Positions 42,129-51,472 of a stretch of DNA of 64,000 nucleotides are shown in pieces. This DNA comes from Flavobacterium filum DSM 17961 (GTDB taxonomy: Bacteria; Bacteroidota; Bacteroidia; Flavobacteriales; Flavobacteriaceae). Both the position numbers and the translations under genes were made by a program. Where the stretch lies: NCBI RefSeq assembly GCF_000425465.1, contig NZ_AUDM01000015.1:1-64000 (forward strand), given 5' to 3'. Under the pieces are notes generated by a model that had not been told where the DNA came from, did no database searches, and saw nothing but the letters and a program-made list of their open reading frames with translations. The first letter of the stretch is position 1. The number at the start of each line of letters is the position of its first letter.

Positions 42129-44300
42129 TTAACTCAACAGTTGAGCTATCGATCGATAAAAATTATCCGGATTAAAAGGTTTTGTCACTACATCATTCAT
42201 TCCGTAGGATAAAAGCATTTCTCGGTTTTCATTCAATGAAATGGCGGTAAGGGCAATAATTGGTAATGTTTTATTGAATTCCCTAATTTTTTGCGTTGCT
42301 TCCGTTCCGTTGATGCCCGGAAGATGAACATCCATGAGCACTAAATCAAAATGGTGATTGCGTATCATTTCAATGGCATCTTCTCCATTATCTATGATTT
42401 CACATTGAATGGATTTGTTTTCAACCATTTTTTTGGTAATCATTTGGTTGATTTTGTTATCTTCAACAATGAGTATTTTTTTGTTTTCAAAAACACTTTC
42501 GTCATAGTGCTTTTTGACTTCTACAAATTGTTGTTCGCCAACAATAAAGTTTACATCAAACGAAAAAGTAGAACCAATTCCTTCTGAACTGGTTAATTTG
42601 ATTTGACCACCTAAAAGCTCAACTAATCTTTTAACGATGGCTAAGCCCAAACCGGTTCCACCGTATTTACGATTGATTTCTACAGAGCCTTGTGAAAAAC
42701 TTTCAAAAATTGTGGATTGTTTTTCAGGAGAAATTCCAATTCCGGTATCGGCAATGTCAAAATGTATGGTACATTCTTCGTCTTTTGTTTCAGTTACGGA
42801 TGCTTTAACGTATACTTTTCCGTTTTGTGTAAATTTTAAAGCGTTATTGATGAGGTTGATGAAAATCTGTGATAATTTTGTTGGATCGCCAATCAAATTT
42901 TCCGGTATATTTTCATCCATTTCCAACACAAAATCATTGTTATTTTTAGACGCTAAATCTTTGAATGAATTATGTAGGTCACTTAATAATTGTTTGATGT
43001 TTACATTGATTTTTTCAATTTCAATGTTTTCACTTTCTACTCGGTTAATTTCTAAAATATCATTAATGAAGGTCAGTAAATAATCTCCCGAGAATTTAAG
43101 AGAGGTTAAATACTGCATTTGCGATTTTTTAGGATTTTCTTCTAACAAAAGATGGGTGATACCGTTGATGGCATTTAATGGCGTTCTTAATTCATGACTC
43201 ACGGTAGATAGAAATTCTGCCCTTGCTTTCGACGCTTTTTCAGCTTTTTCCTTTGCTTGAATTAACTCTTGATTTTTATCTTGTAGTAATTTATTGCTTT
43301 GGCTTCTGATGATATTGTTTTTGTATAACGATAAACTCAATAACGACAAAATTGAAATCAATGCAATACTCAAAATACTGATGAGTTTAGAGAACTTATT
43401 AGCTCTTTGTTGTTCTTTGTTTTCCCGATTCATTTGCTCAACAGCTTTTAATCGTTCGGCTTCTTTGAAACTTAAGAAGTCTTCAGTTCCTACTCTTTTA
43501 CTATTTAGGACTCTGATGCTATCTCGTAAAGTTAAATGTTGTTTTAAGTATTTATGCGATTGTTTTATATCAATCATTTCTTCATAAATAAAACTCAATG
43601 ATTTAGCTACATCAGCAGACAATTGTAAATCTTTATATTTAGAACTGAGTTCTAATGCTTTGTTGTAATAATTGATGGCTAAATTATTGCGATTTCTTTT
43701 CGCTTCTATTTGACCAATATAATAGTATGCTTTTGACTTAATTTTTGATTGGTCTTCATCATCCGGTTTTGAAATTAGAGTACTAAAAATAGTTAACGCT
43801 TTGTCATCATCACCTTTGATTTGATGAAGGATTCCTTTTTGAAGATTAATTAATTCTTTCCCTTCTGGAACATTGATGAGTTCATAAATTTTCTCTGCCT
43901 CATTAAAATAGTTTTCAGCTGTTGAATATTCCTTTTTTTCAGAATAACATAATCCTAAATTATACAAAGTATAAGCTTGATTTGCAGTAGGTTTTTGTTT
44001 CGCGTAAAGCGGAATACTTTTATTGAAAATTAAAATGGCATCATTTACTTTTTTCAACTCAAAATAAACATTTCCTAAAAAAGAAAAAGCATTGGCTTGA
44101 GCCAAATAATCTTTGTTTTTTTCAGCCGCTTTAATGGCTTTTTGAATGTAGTCCATTGAACTTCCAAAGTTGTTATTCTTTTTGTGAAAATTGGCAATTT
44201 CAATGTAATAAGTAGTACTGTCAATTTCCACTTTTTCTTTTTTCTTTTGTGCAAAAAGGGAGATTGTACAGAAAAATATCGTTAAAAAATAATATTTCAT
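42129..44300 (-). CDS. TPR-containing hybrid histidine kinase/response regulator
   Basis: The 723-residue product has a signal peptide (ending near SLFAQ), periplasmic TPR repeats (about residues 25-275), a membrane segment (about 303-323, ISILSIALISILSLLSLSLY), a coiled coil, then HisKA with the phospho-acceptor His in STVSHELRTPLNAI. The HATPase domain carries NALKFTQNGKVY, DTGIGISPEK and GTGLGLAIV. The C-terminal receiver domain has the phospho-acceptor Asp in LVLMDVHLPG and Lys in VVTKPFNPD. It probably senses an envelope signal through the TPR region. No separate output regulator is adjacent, so phosphotransfer to a distant partner is likely. Confidence 0.93.
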   Translation of the reverse strand: MKYYFLTIFFCTISLFAQKKKEKVEIDSTTYYIEIANFHKKNNNFGSSMDYIQKAIKAAEKNKDYLAQANAFSFLGNVYFELKKVNDAILIFNKSIPLYAKQKPTANQAYTLYNLGLCYSEKKEYSTAENYFNEAEKIYELINVPEGKELINLQKGILHQIKGDDDKALTIFSTLISKPDDEDQSKIKSKAYYYIGQIEAKRNRNNLAINYYNKALELSSKYKDLQLSADVAKSLSFIYEEMIDIKQSHKYLKQHLTLRDSIRVLNSKRVGTEDFLSFKEAERLKAVEQMNRENKEQQRANKFSKLISILSIALISILSLLSLSLYKNNIIRSQSNKLLQDKNQELIQAKEKAEKASKARAEFLSTVSHELRTPLNAINGITHLLLEENPKKSQMQYLTSLKFSGDYLLTFINDILEINRVESENIEIEKINVNIKQLLSDLHNSFKDLASKNNNDFVLEMDENIPENLIGDPTKLSQIFINLINNALKFTQNGKVYVKASVTETKDEECTIHFDIADTGIGISPEKQSTIFESFSQGSVEINRKYGGTGLGLAIVKRLVELLGGQIKLTSSEGIGSTFSFDVNFIVGEQQFVEVKKHYDESVFENKKILIVEDNKINQMITKKMVENKSIQCEIIDNGEDAIEMIRNHHFDLVLMDVHLPGINGTEATQKIREFNKTLPIIALTAISLNENREMLLSYGMNDVVTKPFNPDNFYRSIAQLLS

Positions 44301-44337
44301 ACTAAAAGGCGTGCTTTTATTTAGCGTATAAAAATAA

Positions 44338-45333
44338 TTATTTATTTGAAATATATGTAATTAAGTCAATAATTCTCGATGAATAACCAATTTCATTGTC
44401 ATACCACCCCACAACCTTAACCATTTTATCAATTGTTGAAGTCAATTGAGCATCAAAAAGACAAGAATGTGAATTGCCAATTATATCAACTGAAACAATT
44501 GGAGCTTCTGTGTAGGCTAATATATTTTTAAATTCATTTTGAGAAGCGTTCAAAAAAGCAGCATTAATTTCTTCTATCGTTACTATTTTGGAAACATAGC
44601 AGGTGATGTCGGTTAATGAGCCATTTGGCACCGGTACTCGAATTCCACTTCCACCAAGTTTTCCCTCTAGTTTTGGAAAAATTTTTGTCAAAGCTTTTGC
44701 CGCACCGGTTGTAGTTGGAACGATAGATTGTGCCGCACCACGTGCTCTTCTCAAGTCATGATGAGGTTGATCGTGCAAACTTTGATCAGTAGTATAGGAG
44801 TGAACCGTGGTGATATAGGCTTGTTCAATTCCGCAAAGTTCATCAATGATTTTTATCATCGGAGCGGCGTTGTTGGTGGTGCAACTCGCATTGGAAATAA
44901 TAGTTTCTGTTCCGTCAAGAATAGATTCATTGACACCCATCACAACTGTTTTAATGCTATCATCTTCAGGAGGAGCCGATAAAATGACTTTTTTTGCTCC
45001 GGCCTTCAGATGTGCTTGAGCCGCTTGATACGTTTTAAACTTTCCGGTGGATTCGATAACAAAATCAATTCCGTTCCAGTTTAGGTTTTCTATATTTTTT
45101 TCTGAATAGTAGGAAATTTTTTTTCCGTCAACAATCAGATGTTTTTCATCAAAGTCAACTTCTTCCTTTAAAATACCATGAATGCTATCGTATTTAAGCA
45201 AATGAGCCATGGTTTTTACATCTGCTAAATCATTAATGGCAACGATTTCTATCGTGGGATGATTTAACAATAAACGGAAAAAATTTCTTCCGATTCGACC
45301 GAAACCGTTGATGGCGATTTTTGTTTTTTGCAT
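44338..45333 (-). CDS. gap: Glyceraldehyde-3-phosphate dehydrogenase, type I
   Basis: It oxidises G3P to 1,3-bisphosphoglycerate. Visible are the Rossmann motif NGFGRIGRNF, the catalytic Cys in SNASCTTNNAAP, the His in TTVHSYTTDQ, then HDLRRARGAAQSIVPTTTG. The acidic residue in AINDL after the second beta-strand suggests NAD rather than NADP. The 331-residue length is normal. It is transcribed in the same direction as the histidine kinase gene downstream but with no sign of a functional link. Confidence 0.95.
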   Translation of the reverse strand: MQKTKIAINGFGRIGRNFFRLLLNHPTIEIVAINDLADVKTMAHLLKYDSIHGILKEEVDFDEKHLIVDGKKISYYSEKNIENLNWNGIDFVIESTGKFKTYQAAQAHLKAGAKKVILSAPPEDDSIKTVVMGVNESILDGTETIISNASCTTNNAAPMIKIIDELCGIEQAYITTVHSYTTDQSLHDQPHHDLRRARGAAQSIVPTTTGAAKALTKIFPKLEGKLGGSGIRVPVPNGSLTDITCYVSKIVTIEEINAAFLNASQNEFKNILAYTEAPIVSVDIIGNSHSCLFDAQLTSTIDKMVKVVGWYDNEIGYSSRIIDLITYISNK

Positions 45334-45413
45334 AAAAATAGTATTCGTTTATAAAAGTACAGATTTAAATACGAATTATTTGTTTTTCAAAAGAATTCAA
45401 ACCATAATGTACT

Positions 45414-45421
45414 TATATTTG
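45414..45421 (+). promoter_or_regulatory. Candidate -7 promoter element
   Basis: TATATTTG lies 17 bases before the MuiA-like ATG. No TTG at normal spacing was seen. Confidence 0.45.
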
Positions 45422-45438
45422 TATTAAATGATTTATTT

Positions 45439-47292
45439 ATGAAAGTATATTTAACCTTTTTTTTAGTTTTACTGGTGTCAAATGTATCACTTTTTGGACA
45501 AACTAAAAGTAAAACGATATCCTCAAAAATTGAAAAAGTAATTGTTTTTACTGAGGGAGCTCAAGTTGTAAGAACTGCAAAAGCAACATTTTCAAGTGGT
45601 AAGACTGAATTGGTTTTTTCAGGTGTTTCTCCTAAAATTGACAAAGAAAGTTTACAAGTAAAAGGAAAAGGAGCATTTACCATTCAATCTGTTGTGCATC
45701 AAAATAATCATTTAACAATTCAAAAAAACAGAGAGGAAATTGAAAAATTACAATCTGCCAAATTGCAACTAAATAAGAAAAGAACGTTTGAAAATAATGT
45801 ATTGACCATATTAAAGAATGAGGAATCAATTTTAGCAAAAAATCAGGTTATTGGGGGAACAAATTCAGGATTGAAAATGACAGATTTGAGAGAGGCTGTT
45901 GATTTTCAACGCCAACGATTGATAGATTTATTGAAGCAAAAATCTGATGTAGAAGCGAAAATGTCATCTATAGACAGTACAATAACCAAATTAGACAAAC
46001 AATTAAAGTCATTAAATGAGTCAAATGAAACTGCAACAAGTGATATTGTAGTAACGGTATCTTCAAGAGGAGAAATTGCAAATGCCTCTTTCGAAATTAC
46101 CTATTATGTCATGCAAGCAGGTTGGTATTCTAATTATGATTTGAGGGTAGAAGACATTAAAAATCCGATTGAGTTGTTATTTAAAGCCAATATTTTTCAA
46201 AGTTCAGGTGAAGATTGGAATGATGTTTCTTTAACCATTTCAAATGGAAATCCAACGGAAAGTGGAGTAGCACCAACATTACAACCATGGTATTTGAATT
46301 TAAATCAACGCATTAAACCTTCCGGTTCAGTACAAGCCTATGGCCAATTAATTGGTAATACTATTACTGGTGTGGTTTCAGAGGGAGGTATTCCATTGCC
46401 GGGAGCAAATGTAATTGTTAAAGGAACATCAATTGGAACATCAACAGATTTTGATGGTAAATACAGTATAAAAGTACCCAATCAAAATAGTGTTTTAGAA
46501 TTTTCTTTTGTTGGAATGAAGTCTCAATTAGTAAACGCAAATTCCAAAGTAATTAATGTTAGTTTGGATAGTGATACTCGATTAGAAGAAGTAGTGGTTG
46601 TGAGTGGTTATAATAGTTCAAAAAAGAAGCAGGTTCAATATGAGGAAGAAAGTATTGCATTACAAACCGCAGTTAATTATCAACCTACTACCATTACCTA
46701 TGAAATAAATGAGCCTTATACCATATTAAGTGATAATAAAAAATATACCGCCGAAATCAAACGATTTGAGTTACCTGCTCAATATCAATATTATGCTGTA
46801 CCAAAATTAGATGAAAGTGTTTACTTAACTGCAAAAGTTACCAATTGGCAAGAGTTAAATTTATTTGATGGTGAGTTGAATTTATTTTTTGAAGGAGCTT
46901 ATTTAGGTAAATCACTTTTAGATTTACAATCAGCATCGGATACCCTAGATATCTCTTTAGGGAAAGATAAAGGAATTGTTATTCTGCGAAAAAAATTAAA
47001 AGAATTTAGTTCCAAGCAATTTTTAAGCAACTATAAAAAAGAAAGTCGGGCCTATGATATTATTGTTAAAAACAACAAGCCTTATGCAGTAAATATAACT
47101 GTATTAGACCAATTGCCAATTAGCAATAATAAAGAAATTATATTAGAAGAACAATTTTATAATGAAGGTGAAATCGATAAAAATACAAATATTGTTAAAT
47201 GGAACCTAACTATACCTTCCAAAACAGAAAGGAAAGTACAATTAAAATATCAAGTTAAATACCCTAAAAACGAATTTTTACAGTTGGAATAA
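45439..47292 (+). CDS. MuiA-like DUF4139 protein with inserted CarboxypepD_reg-like domain
   Basis: The 617-residue product has a signal peptide (ending near SLFGQT). A DUF4140 N-terminal domain (about residues 30-130, KVIVFTEGAQVVR) is followed by a coiled coil (about 95-195), then DUF4139 (YYVMQAGWYSNYDLRVEDIK, ANIFQSSGEDWNDV, LTISNGNPTESG). Inside DUF4139 lies an extra module at about residues 305-391 (TITGVVSEGGIPLPGANVIV, STDFDGKYSIKV, LEEVVVVSGY), identical in style to the N-terminal domain and TonB-plug start of SusC receptors. DUF4139 then resumes (YYAVPKLDESVYLTAKVTNW). Relatives are called mucoidy inhibitor A; biochemical role unknown. Location is probably periplasm or outer membrane. 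Confidence 0.85.
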   Translation: MKVYLTFFLVLLVSNVSLFGQTKSKTISSKIEKVIVFTEGAQVVRTAKATFSSGKTELVFSGVSPKIDKESLQVKGKGAFTIQSVVHQNNHLTIQKNREEIEKLQSAKLQLNKKRTFENNVLTILKNEESILAKNQVIGGTNSGLKMTDLREAVDFQRQRLIDLLKQKSDVEAKMSSIDSTITKLDKQLKSLNESNETATSDIVVTVSSRGEIANASFEITYYVMQAGWYSNYDLRVEDIKNPIELLFKANIFQSSGEDWNDVSLTISNGNPTESGVAPTLQPWYLNLNQRIKPSGSVQAYGQLIGNTITGVVSEGGIPLPGANVIVKGTSIGTSTDFDGKYSIKVPNQNSVLEFSFVGMKSQLVNANSKVINVSLDSDTRLEEVVVVSGYNSSKKKQVQYEEESIALQTAVNYQPTTITYEINEPYTILSDNKKYTAEIKRFELPAQYQYYAVPKLDESVYLTAKVTNWQELNLFDGELNLFFEGAYLGKSLLDLQSASDTLDISLGKDKGIVILRKKLKEFSSKQFLSNYKKESRAYDIIVKNNKPYAVNITVLDQLPISNNKEIILEEQFYNEGEIDKNTNIVKWNLTIPSKTERKVQLKYQVKYPKNEFLQLE

Positions 47293-47294
47293 TA

Positions 47295-48167
47295 TTACAA
47301 AATATGTTTCTGAGCATGATAAGAAGATCTTACCAACGCTCCACTTTCCACATGGCGGAAACCTAATTCTTTCCCGATTTCTTCATATTTTTTGAATTGT
47401 TCCGGAGTGATGAATTCTTTTACCGGTAGATGCTTTTTACTCGGTTGCAAATATTGACCAATTGTCACAATGTCAACATTGGCAGCTCTTAAATCCTTCA
47501 TGGTTTCAATGACTTCTTCTTCTGTTTCACCCAATCCTAACATGATTCCGGATTTGGTTCTTCTGATTCCTTTTTCTTTTAAGTAGCGTAAAACTTCTAA
47601 GCTTCGGTCATATTTTGCTTGAATTCGCACTTCGCGAGTTAAGCGACGTACTGTTTCCATGTTATGTGAAACTACTTCAGGATTGGCTTCAATAATTCGG
47701 TCAATATTTCTTTCCACTCCTTGAAAATCAGGAATTAAAGTTTCTAAGGTAGTTTGCGGATTCATTCTTCGGATGGCCAAAATGGTTTCATACCAAATAA
47801 TGGAACCCATATCTTTTAAATCGTCACGGTCCACACTAGTGATTACCGCATGTTTGATATTCATGATTTTGATGGAACGAGCCACTTTTTCCGGTTCATC
47901 CCAATCTACTGTTTCCGGACGACCGGTTTTTACACCACAAAATCCGCACGAACGCGTACAAATATTTCCGAGAATCATAAAGGTAGCTGTGCCTTCTCCC
48001 CAGCATTCTCCCATATTCGGGCAACTTCCTGAGGTGCAAATAGTGTTCAATTTATATTTATCAACCAATCCTCTAAGCTCGGTATATTTTTGTCCGGTTG
48101 GCAATTTTACTCTCAGCCATTTCGGTTTTCCCACCGGTGGTTGAACATGGTCTAAAACAGTATTCAT
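47295..48167 (-). CDS. lipA: Lipoyl synthase
   Basis: LipA is a radical SAM enzyme that inserts two sulfurs into octanoyl groups on lipoyl domains. The auxiliary cluster motif C-x4-C-x5-C is [12 protein letters not shown], the radical SAM motif C-x3-C-x2-C is CTRSCGFC, and the C-terminal RSSYHA is present. The 290-residue length is normal. Its stop lies 2 bases from that of the convergent MuiA-like gene, with no terminator between. Confidence 0.98.
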   Translation of the reverse strand: MNTVLDHVQPPVGKPKWLRVKLPTGQKYTELRGLVDKYKLNTICTSGSCPNMGECWGEGTATFMILGNICTRSCGFCGVKTGRPETVDWDEPEKVARSIKIMNIKHAVITSVDRDDLKDMGSIIWYETILAIRRMNPQTTLETLIPDFQGVERNIDRIIEANPEVVSHNMETVRRLTREVRIQAKYDRSLEVLRYLKEKGIRRTKSGIMLGLGETEEEVIETMKDLRAANVDIVTIGQYLQPSKKHLPVKEFITPEQFKKYEEIGKELGFRHVESGALVRSSYHAQKHIL

Positions 48168-48184
48168 ATCTTTTTATTGAAGTA

Positions 48185-48216
48185 CAAAGATAAGAAAAAA
48201 CGAAATGTAAACTCAA
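48185..48216 (-). promoter_or_regulatory. Promoter of lipA
   Basis: On the - strand TTG (48214-48216), 21 bases, then TATCTTTG (48185-48192), ending 17 bases before the ATG. It fits the consensus fully. Confidence 0.75.
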
Positions 48217-48263
48217 GAACTCAAAAATTAGGATTTCTTTATTATTTGTTGAATGAAGCGAAC

Positions 48264-49508
48264 TTAATCAATAAAATCTAAATCAGAATTGTGCGTTTCG
48301 GCGATAGTTAATGTAGCGTAAATTCCCAACCCAAAAACAACTGTTCCAACAATAGCTGCTGACCAAATTACACCGTAATCCACTTTAAAAAAATCAAATC
48401 CGATCAGCATTACCGGTAATAAACCTCTTACCATATTGGGAACTGTGGTAGTAGCCGTACTTCGAATATTTGTGCCAAATTGTTCTGCTGCAACTGTAAC
48501 AAACATAGCCCAATAACCTGTTCCCAATCCGAGCCAACAACAATAAAAATAATACATATTTTCAGTTTTTTGACCACTAAATAAAAGGAGTAAAACACCA
48601 ATAATGGTGAATAGCATCATGTAGAGTATAGCTTTTTTTCGTGAATGCAAAGCATGAGAAATAAAACCACTGGCAAAATCTCCGGCAGAAATTCCGATAT
48701 AGGCCCACATGATGGCTTTTCCGGGTTGAATGGATTCAATTCCCATCACACCAGCAAATTGATTGGCCATGACGGCTAAAATTCCTATGCAAAACCAAGT
48801 GGGTAAACCAATCGCAATGCATCGTAGATATTTTATAAATCTATCTTTGTTAGTAAAAAATGAGATAAAATTACCTTTTGAAACCTGCTGACGATGTTGG
48901 ATGTCTTTGTATATACCGCTTTCCACCACACCAATTCGTAATAGTAAAAGAGCTAAGCCCATGGCTCCGCCAATAAAATAGGCAATGGTCCAACTTCCGG
49001 CTAGTTCAACCGTTAATTGGGCTACAACCGCTCCTAACAATCCAAATCCCGCTACAATTGAAGTACCAATAGCTCGTAATTCTTTTGGTAAACTTTCTGC
49101 AACTAAAGTGATGCCGGCTCCTAATTCACCTGCTAAACCCACTCCGGCAATAAAGCGTAAAACAGCATACAGCATGACTTTGTCTTCTATTGGAAATTGA
49201 GGTAAAAATCCACACGCAATATTGGCCAATGAATACACCAAAATGGAACCAAATAAAACAGAAAGACGTCCTTTTTTGTCGCCAAGCACTCCCCAAAGAA
49301 TACCACCGACCAGCAAACCGGTCATTTGAAAATTTAGAATTGTTGTTCCGTCTTGGTCAACATTCATTCCTAATTCAATAAGACTTGGCACGCGTACAAT
49401 TCCGAAAAGCAATAAATCATAAATATCTACAAAATAGCCTAAAGCAGCCACAATAACAGGAAGACTTAAAAGGTGTTTGAGTTTTTCAGCTCGCGTAAAA
49501 GTTGTCAT
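48264..49508 (-). CDS. MFS transporter, metabolite/H+ symporter type
   Basis: The 414-residue product has about 12 membrane segments and the MFS loop signature GVLGDKKGRLSVL (about residues 74-86). The start region VIVAALGYFVDIYDLLLFG, with Asp in the first segment, resembles the sugar-phosphate and metabolite/H+ symporters. CAAAAATA at 49529-49536 is a possible promoter element on the - strand. Substrate unknown. Confidence 0.88.
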   Translation of the reverse strand: MTTFTRAEKLKHLLSLPVIVAALGYFVDIYDLLLFGIVRVPSLIELGMNVDQDGTTILNFQMTGLLVGGILWGVLGDKKGRLSVLFGSILVYSLANIACGFLPQFPIEDKVMLYAVLRFIAGVGLAGELGAGITLVAESLPKELRAIGTSIVAGFGLLGAVVAQLTVELAGSWTIAYFIGGAMGLALLLLRIGVVESGIYKDIQHRQQVSKGNFISFFTNKDRFIKYLRCIAIGLPTWFCIGILAVMANQFAGVMGIESIQPGKAIMWAYIGISAGDFASGFISHALHSRKKAILYMMLFTIIGVLLLLFSGQKTENMYYFYCCWLGLGTGYWAMFVTVAAEQFGTNIRSTATTTVPNMVRGLLPVMLIGFDFFKVDYGVIWSAAIVGTVVFGLGIYATLTIAETHNSDLDFID

Positions 49509-49547
49509 TTTTTGTTTGTTGAGAAAAACAAAAATAACAAAATAGTA

Positions 49548-50096
49548 TTATCGTTGTTGAATGATTTCAGCGAGTAATTTTTTTGCTCGAAGTAGTTTTA
49601 CTTTTACATTGCTGAGAGGTTCATTCAATTGTTCTGAAATTTCCTGATAACTTAATTCCTGAAAATAGCGAAGTTGAATTACTTCCTGATAATGGGGCTT
49701 CAATTCCTTGATATAGCCTAATAATCGGGAGAGATTTTGTTCTGTAATCAACTTGTCTTCAACCGTTGGAGTAGTATCCGCGACATTATACATTGGATGA
49801 TTTTCTTCATCGGAAATTTCTACAAATGGTGTAATTTTCTTTTTCCGTAACGCATCAATATGTACATTTTTGGCAATAGCAATCAACCAAGTATTAAATT
49901 GAAATTCCGGATTGTAACTGTTCAGTTTGTCAAATGCTTTAGAAAATGTTTCTATGGTAATGTCTTCTGCATCCGTTTCATTTTCTGTTCTTTTCAGCAT
50001 AAAACCATATACTTCATTCCAATACATATCCAACAGGGAAGTAAAGGCTACTTGGTCGCCATTGATGGCTTTTTGTATGGTTTTATTTATTTCCAA
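49548..50096 (-). CDS. ECF sigma-70 family RNA polymerase sigma factor
   Basis: The 182-residue product has region 2 (TENETDAEDITIETFSKAFD, then FNTWLIAIAKNVHID) and region 4 (LRYFQELSYQEISEQLNEPL). Unlike the sigma factor at 28765-29286 it has no FecR partner. Its ATG lies inside the end of the glycosyltransferase gene (10-base overlap), so it is coupled to envelope biosynthesis genes. How it is held inactive is not evident. Confidence 0.9.
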   Translation of the reverse strand: MEINKTIQKAINGDQVAFTSLLDMYWNEVYGFMLKRTENETDAEDITIETFSKAFDKLNSYNPEFQFNTWLIAIAKNVHIDALRKKKITPFVEISDEENHPMYNVADTTPTVEDKLITEQNLSRLLGYIKELKPHYQEVIQLRYFQELSYQEISEQLNEPLSNVKVKLLRAKKLLAEIIQQR

Positions 50097-51193
50097 TGGA
50101 CGGGTTTTGAGAAAATATTACTCAGAAAAACATTTAATTGTACCATTAATAAAGCAATTTCCATAAATGGATACCAATAGATAACGTCTTTTTCATTCAA
50201 TTTATTAGCGGCATAGCCCATCACTAACCAAGCAATTAAATAGCGAAACAATACGATTGGTAAAACAATCATCCATAAATATTGAAAAGACAAAAGTAAA
50301 ATAGCAAGTAGCAAAAAGGAAAGTTGTGAAAAATAGAACAATCCCAATTGAAAACGGTCAAAACCTTTGTAATACGAGGCCGTTGAAACATGTCTTCTTT
50401 TTTGGGTAAACCATTCTTTGAACGTTGTTTTAGGTTTTGAATACGTAAAACTATCTTTTGAAAAACAAATCGTTGTATTAGCTCCGTTTGCCGCTTGATT
50501 GATAAACAAATCATCGTCACCGGAGCGAATTTTCATGTGGTCAATAAAGCCGTTTACTTTGAAAAATTCTTCTCTTTTGTAGGCTAAATTTCGACCAACT
50601 CCCATATAAGGTTTACCTATTTTTGCCCAACCAAAATATTGCGTAGCAGTTAGCAGGGTTTCAAAACGAATTAATTTATTTAGAAAGGAATTTTGAATTT
50701 TTTCATACGCTCCATACCCTAAAATAATGGTTTTTTTGAGTGTAAATTGAGCACTCATTTCTTTTATCCAATTGGTTGAAGTTGGATAACAATCGGCATC
50801 TGTAAACAAAAGATATTCGTGTTTTGCGGCTTTGATACCCAGCGTTAAAGCGAATTTTTTATTTCCCCAAAAGGCTTCGTTGTTTTCAACTTTTACCAAT
50901 TTTACATTGGAATGCTGTTTTTCAAATGCTTCAAAAATTTCTAATGTGTTATCAGAAGAAGAATCGTCAATTAATACAATTTCAAATTCAGGATAGTTTT
51001 GTTCTAAAAGAAGGGGTACAAACTTCTGTACGTTTTCCTCCTCATTTTTAGCACAAACAATCACGGAAATCGGAATTCTTTTTGGTGTAGAATCGTTGTT
51101 TTTCAGAAAAGAAAATTTTCCAAAAACCACTAAATAATAAAAAAGCTGAACAATTCCAATACCAATTAGAGCATAAAATAATAAGTGCAGCAT
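50087..51193 (-). CDS. Membrane glycosyltransferase family 2 protein
   Basis: The 368-residue product has an N-terminal membrane segment (about residues 3-24), a GT-A catalytic domain (VIVCAKNEEENVQ, DDSSSDNTLEIF, the DAD motif in LFTDADCYP, GDDDLFINQ, then QKRRH in place of QxxRW) and three C-terminal membrane segments. This arrangement is common for enzymes that transfer sugars to lipid carriers or build exopolysaccharide. It lies between a small membrane protein gene (13 bases upstream) and an ECF sigma gene that it overlaps. Substrate unknown. Confidence 0.9.
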   Translation of the reverse strand: MLHLLFYALIGIGIVQLFYYLVVFGKFSFLKNNDSTPKRIPISVIVCAKNEEENVQKFVPLLLEQNYPEFEIVLIDDSSSDNTLEIFEAFEKQHSNVKLVKVENNEAFWGNKKFALTLGIKAAKHEYLLFTDADCYPTSTNWIKEMSAQFTLKKTIILGYGAYEKIQNSFLNKLIRFETLLTATQYFGWAKIGKPYMGVGRNLAYKREEFFKVNGFIDHMKIRSGDDDLFINQAANGANTTICFSKDSFTYSKPKTTFKEWFTQKRRHVSTASYYKGFDRFQLGLFYFSQLSFLLLAILLLSFQYLWMIVLPIVLFRYLIAWLVMGYAANKLNEKDVIYWYPFMEIALLMVQLNVFLSNIFSKPVHWK

Positions 51194-51206
51194 AAATTTT
51201 TATCGC

Positions 51207-51410
51207 TTACGAATGACTTGGTTCTGAACAATCTTTCATTTCTTCCGGTGTGCGACCACAAAAGCTACAATTTTCACCGTCTTTATTTAAAAAAGGGCTT
51301 TGGCTGGCACAGGTTCCGGCAAATTTACCGTCTTTTTTCAACCATATTTTTATTGCTATTCCGGCAAAAGCCAGAGCAAGAAGACCAATCGTAAGAAGTA
51401 TCAATTTCAT
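51207..51410 (-). CDS. Small membrane protein with four cysteines
   Basis: The start at 51408-51410 gives MKLILLTIGLLALAFAGIAI, a membrane segment or uncleaved signal. An upstream in-frame ATG would overlap the promoter element CAAAGGTA (51430-51437). The 67-residue product has a soluble tail with Cys in GTCASQSPF, ENCSFCGRTP and MKDCSEP, which could bind a metal or form disulfides. I recall similar short proteins in Flavobacteria but no function. It appears to be the first gene of an operon with the GT2 and sigma genes. Confidence 0.75.
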   Translation of the reverse strand: MKLILLTIGLLALAFAGIAIKIWLKKDGKFAGTCASQSPFLNKDGENCSFCGRTPEEMKDCSEPSHS

Positions 51411-51429
51411 GTGTGGTAATTTTTGAGGG

Positions 51430-51463
51430 CAAAGGTACAAAAAAGAAAGAAATTTTAATTCAA
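51430..51463 (-). promoter_or_regulatory. Candidate promoter of the small protein/GT2/sigma operon
   Basis: On the - strand TTG (51461-51463), 23 bases, then TACCTTTG (51430-51437), 20 bases before the ATG. The spacer is at the upper limit. Confidence 0.55.
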
Positions 51464-51472
51464 AAAGAAGGG

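Noticed and set aside
47292..47295. Two-base gap between convergent muiA-like and lipA stop codons
   Set aside because: Tight convergent ends without a hairpin are common in compact bacterial genomes and need no special explanation.
50269..50520. 83-codon - strand frame inside the GT2 gene
   Set aside because: It overlaps conserved GT2 motifs in another frame and has no signal of its own.
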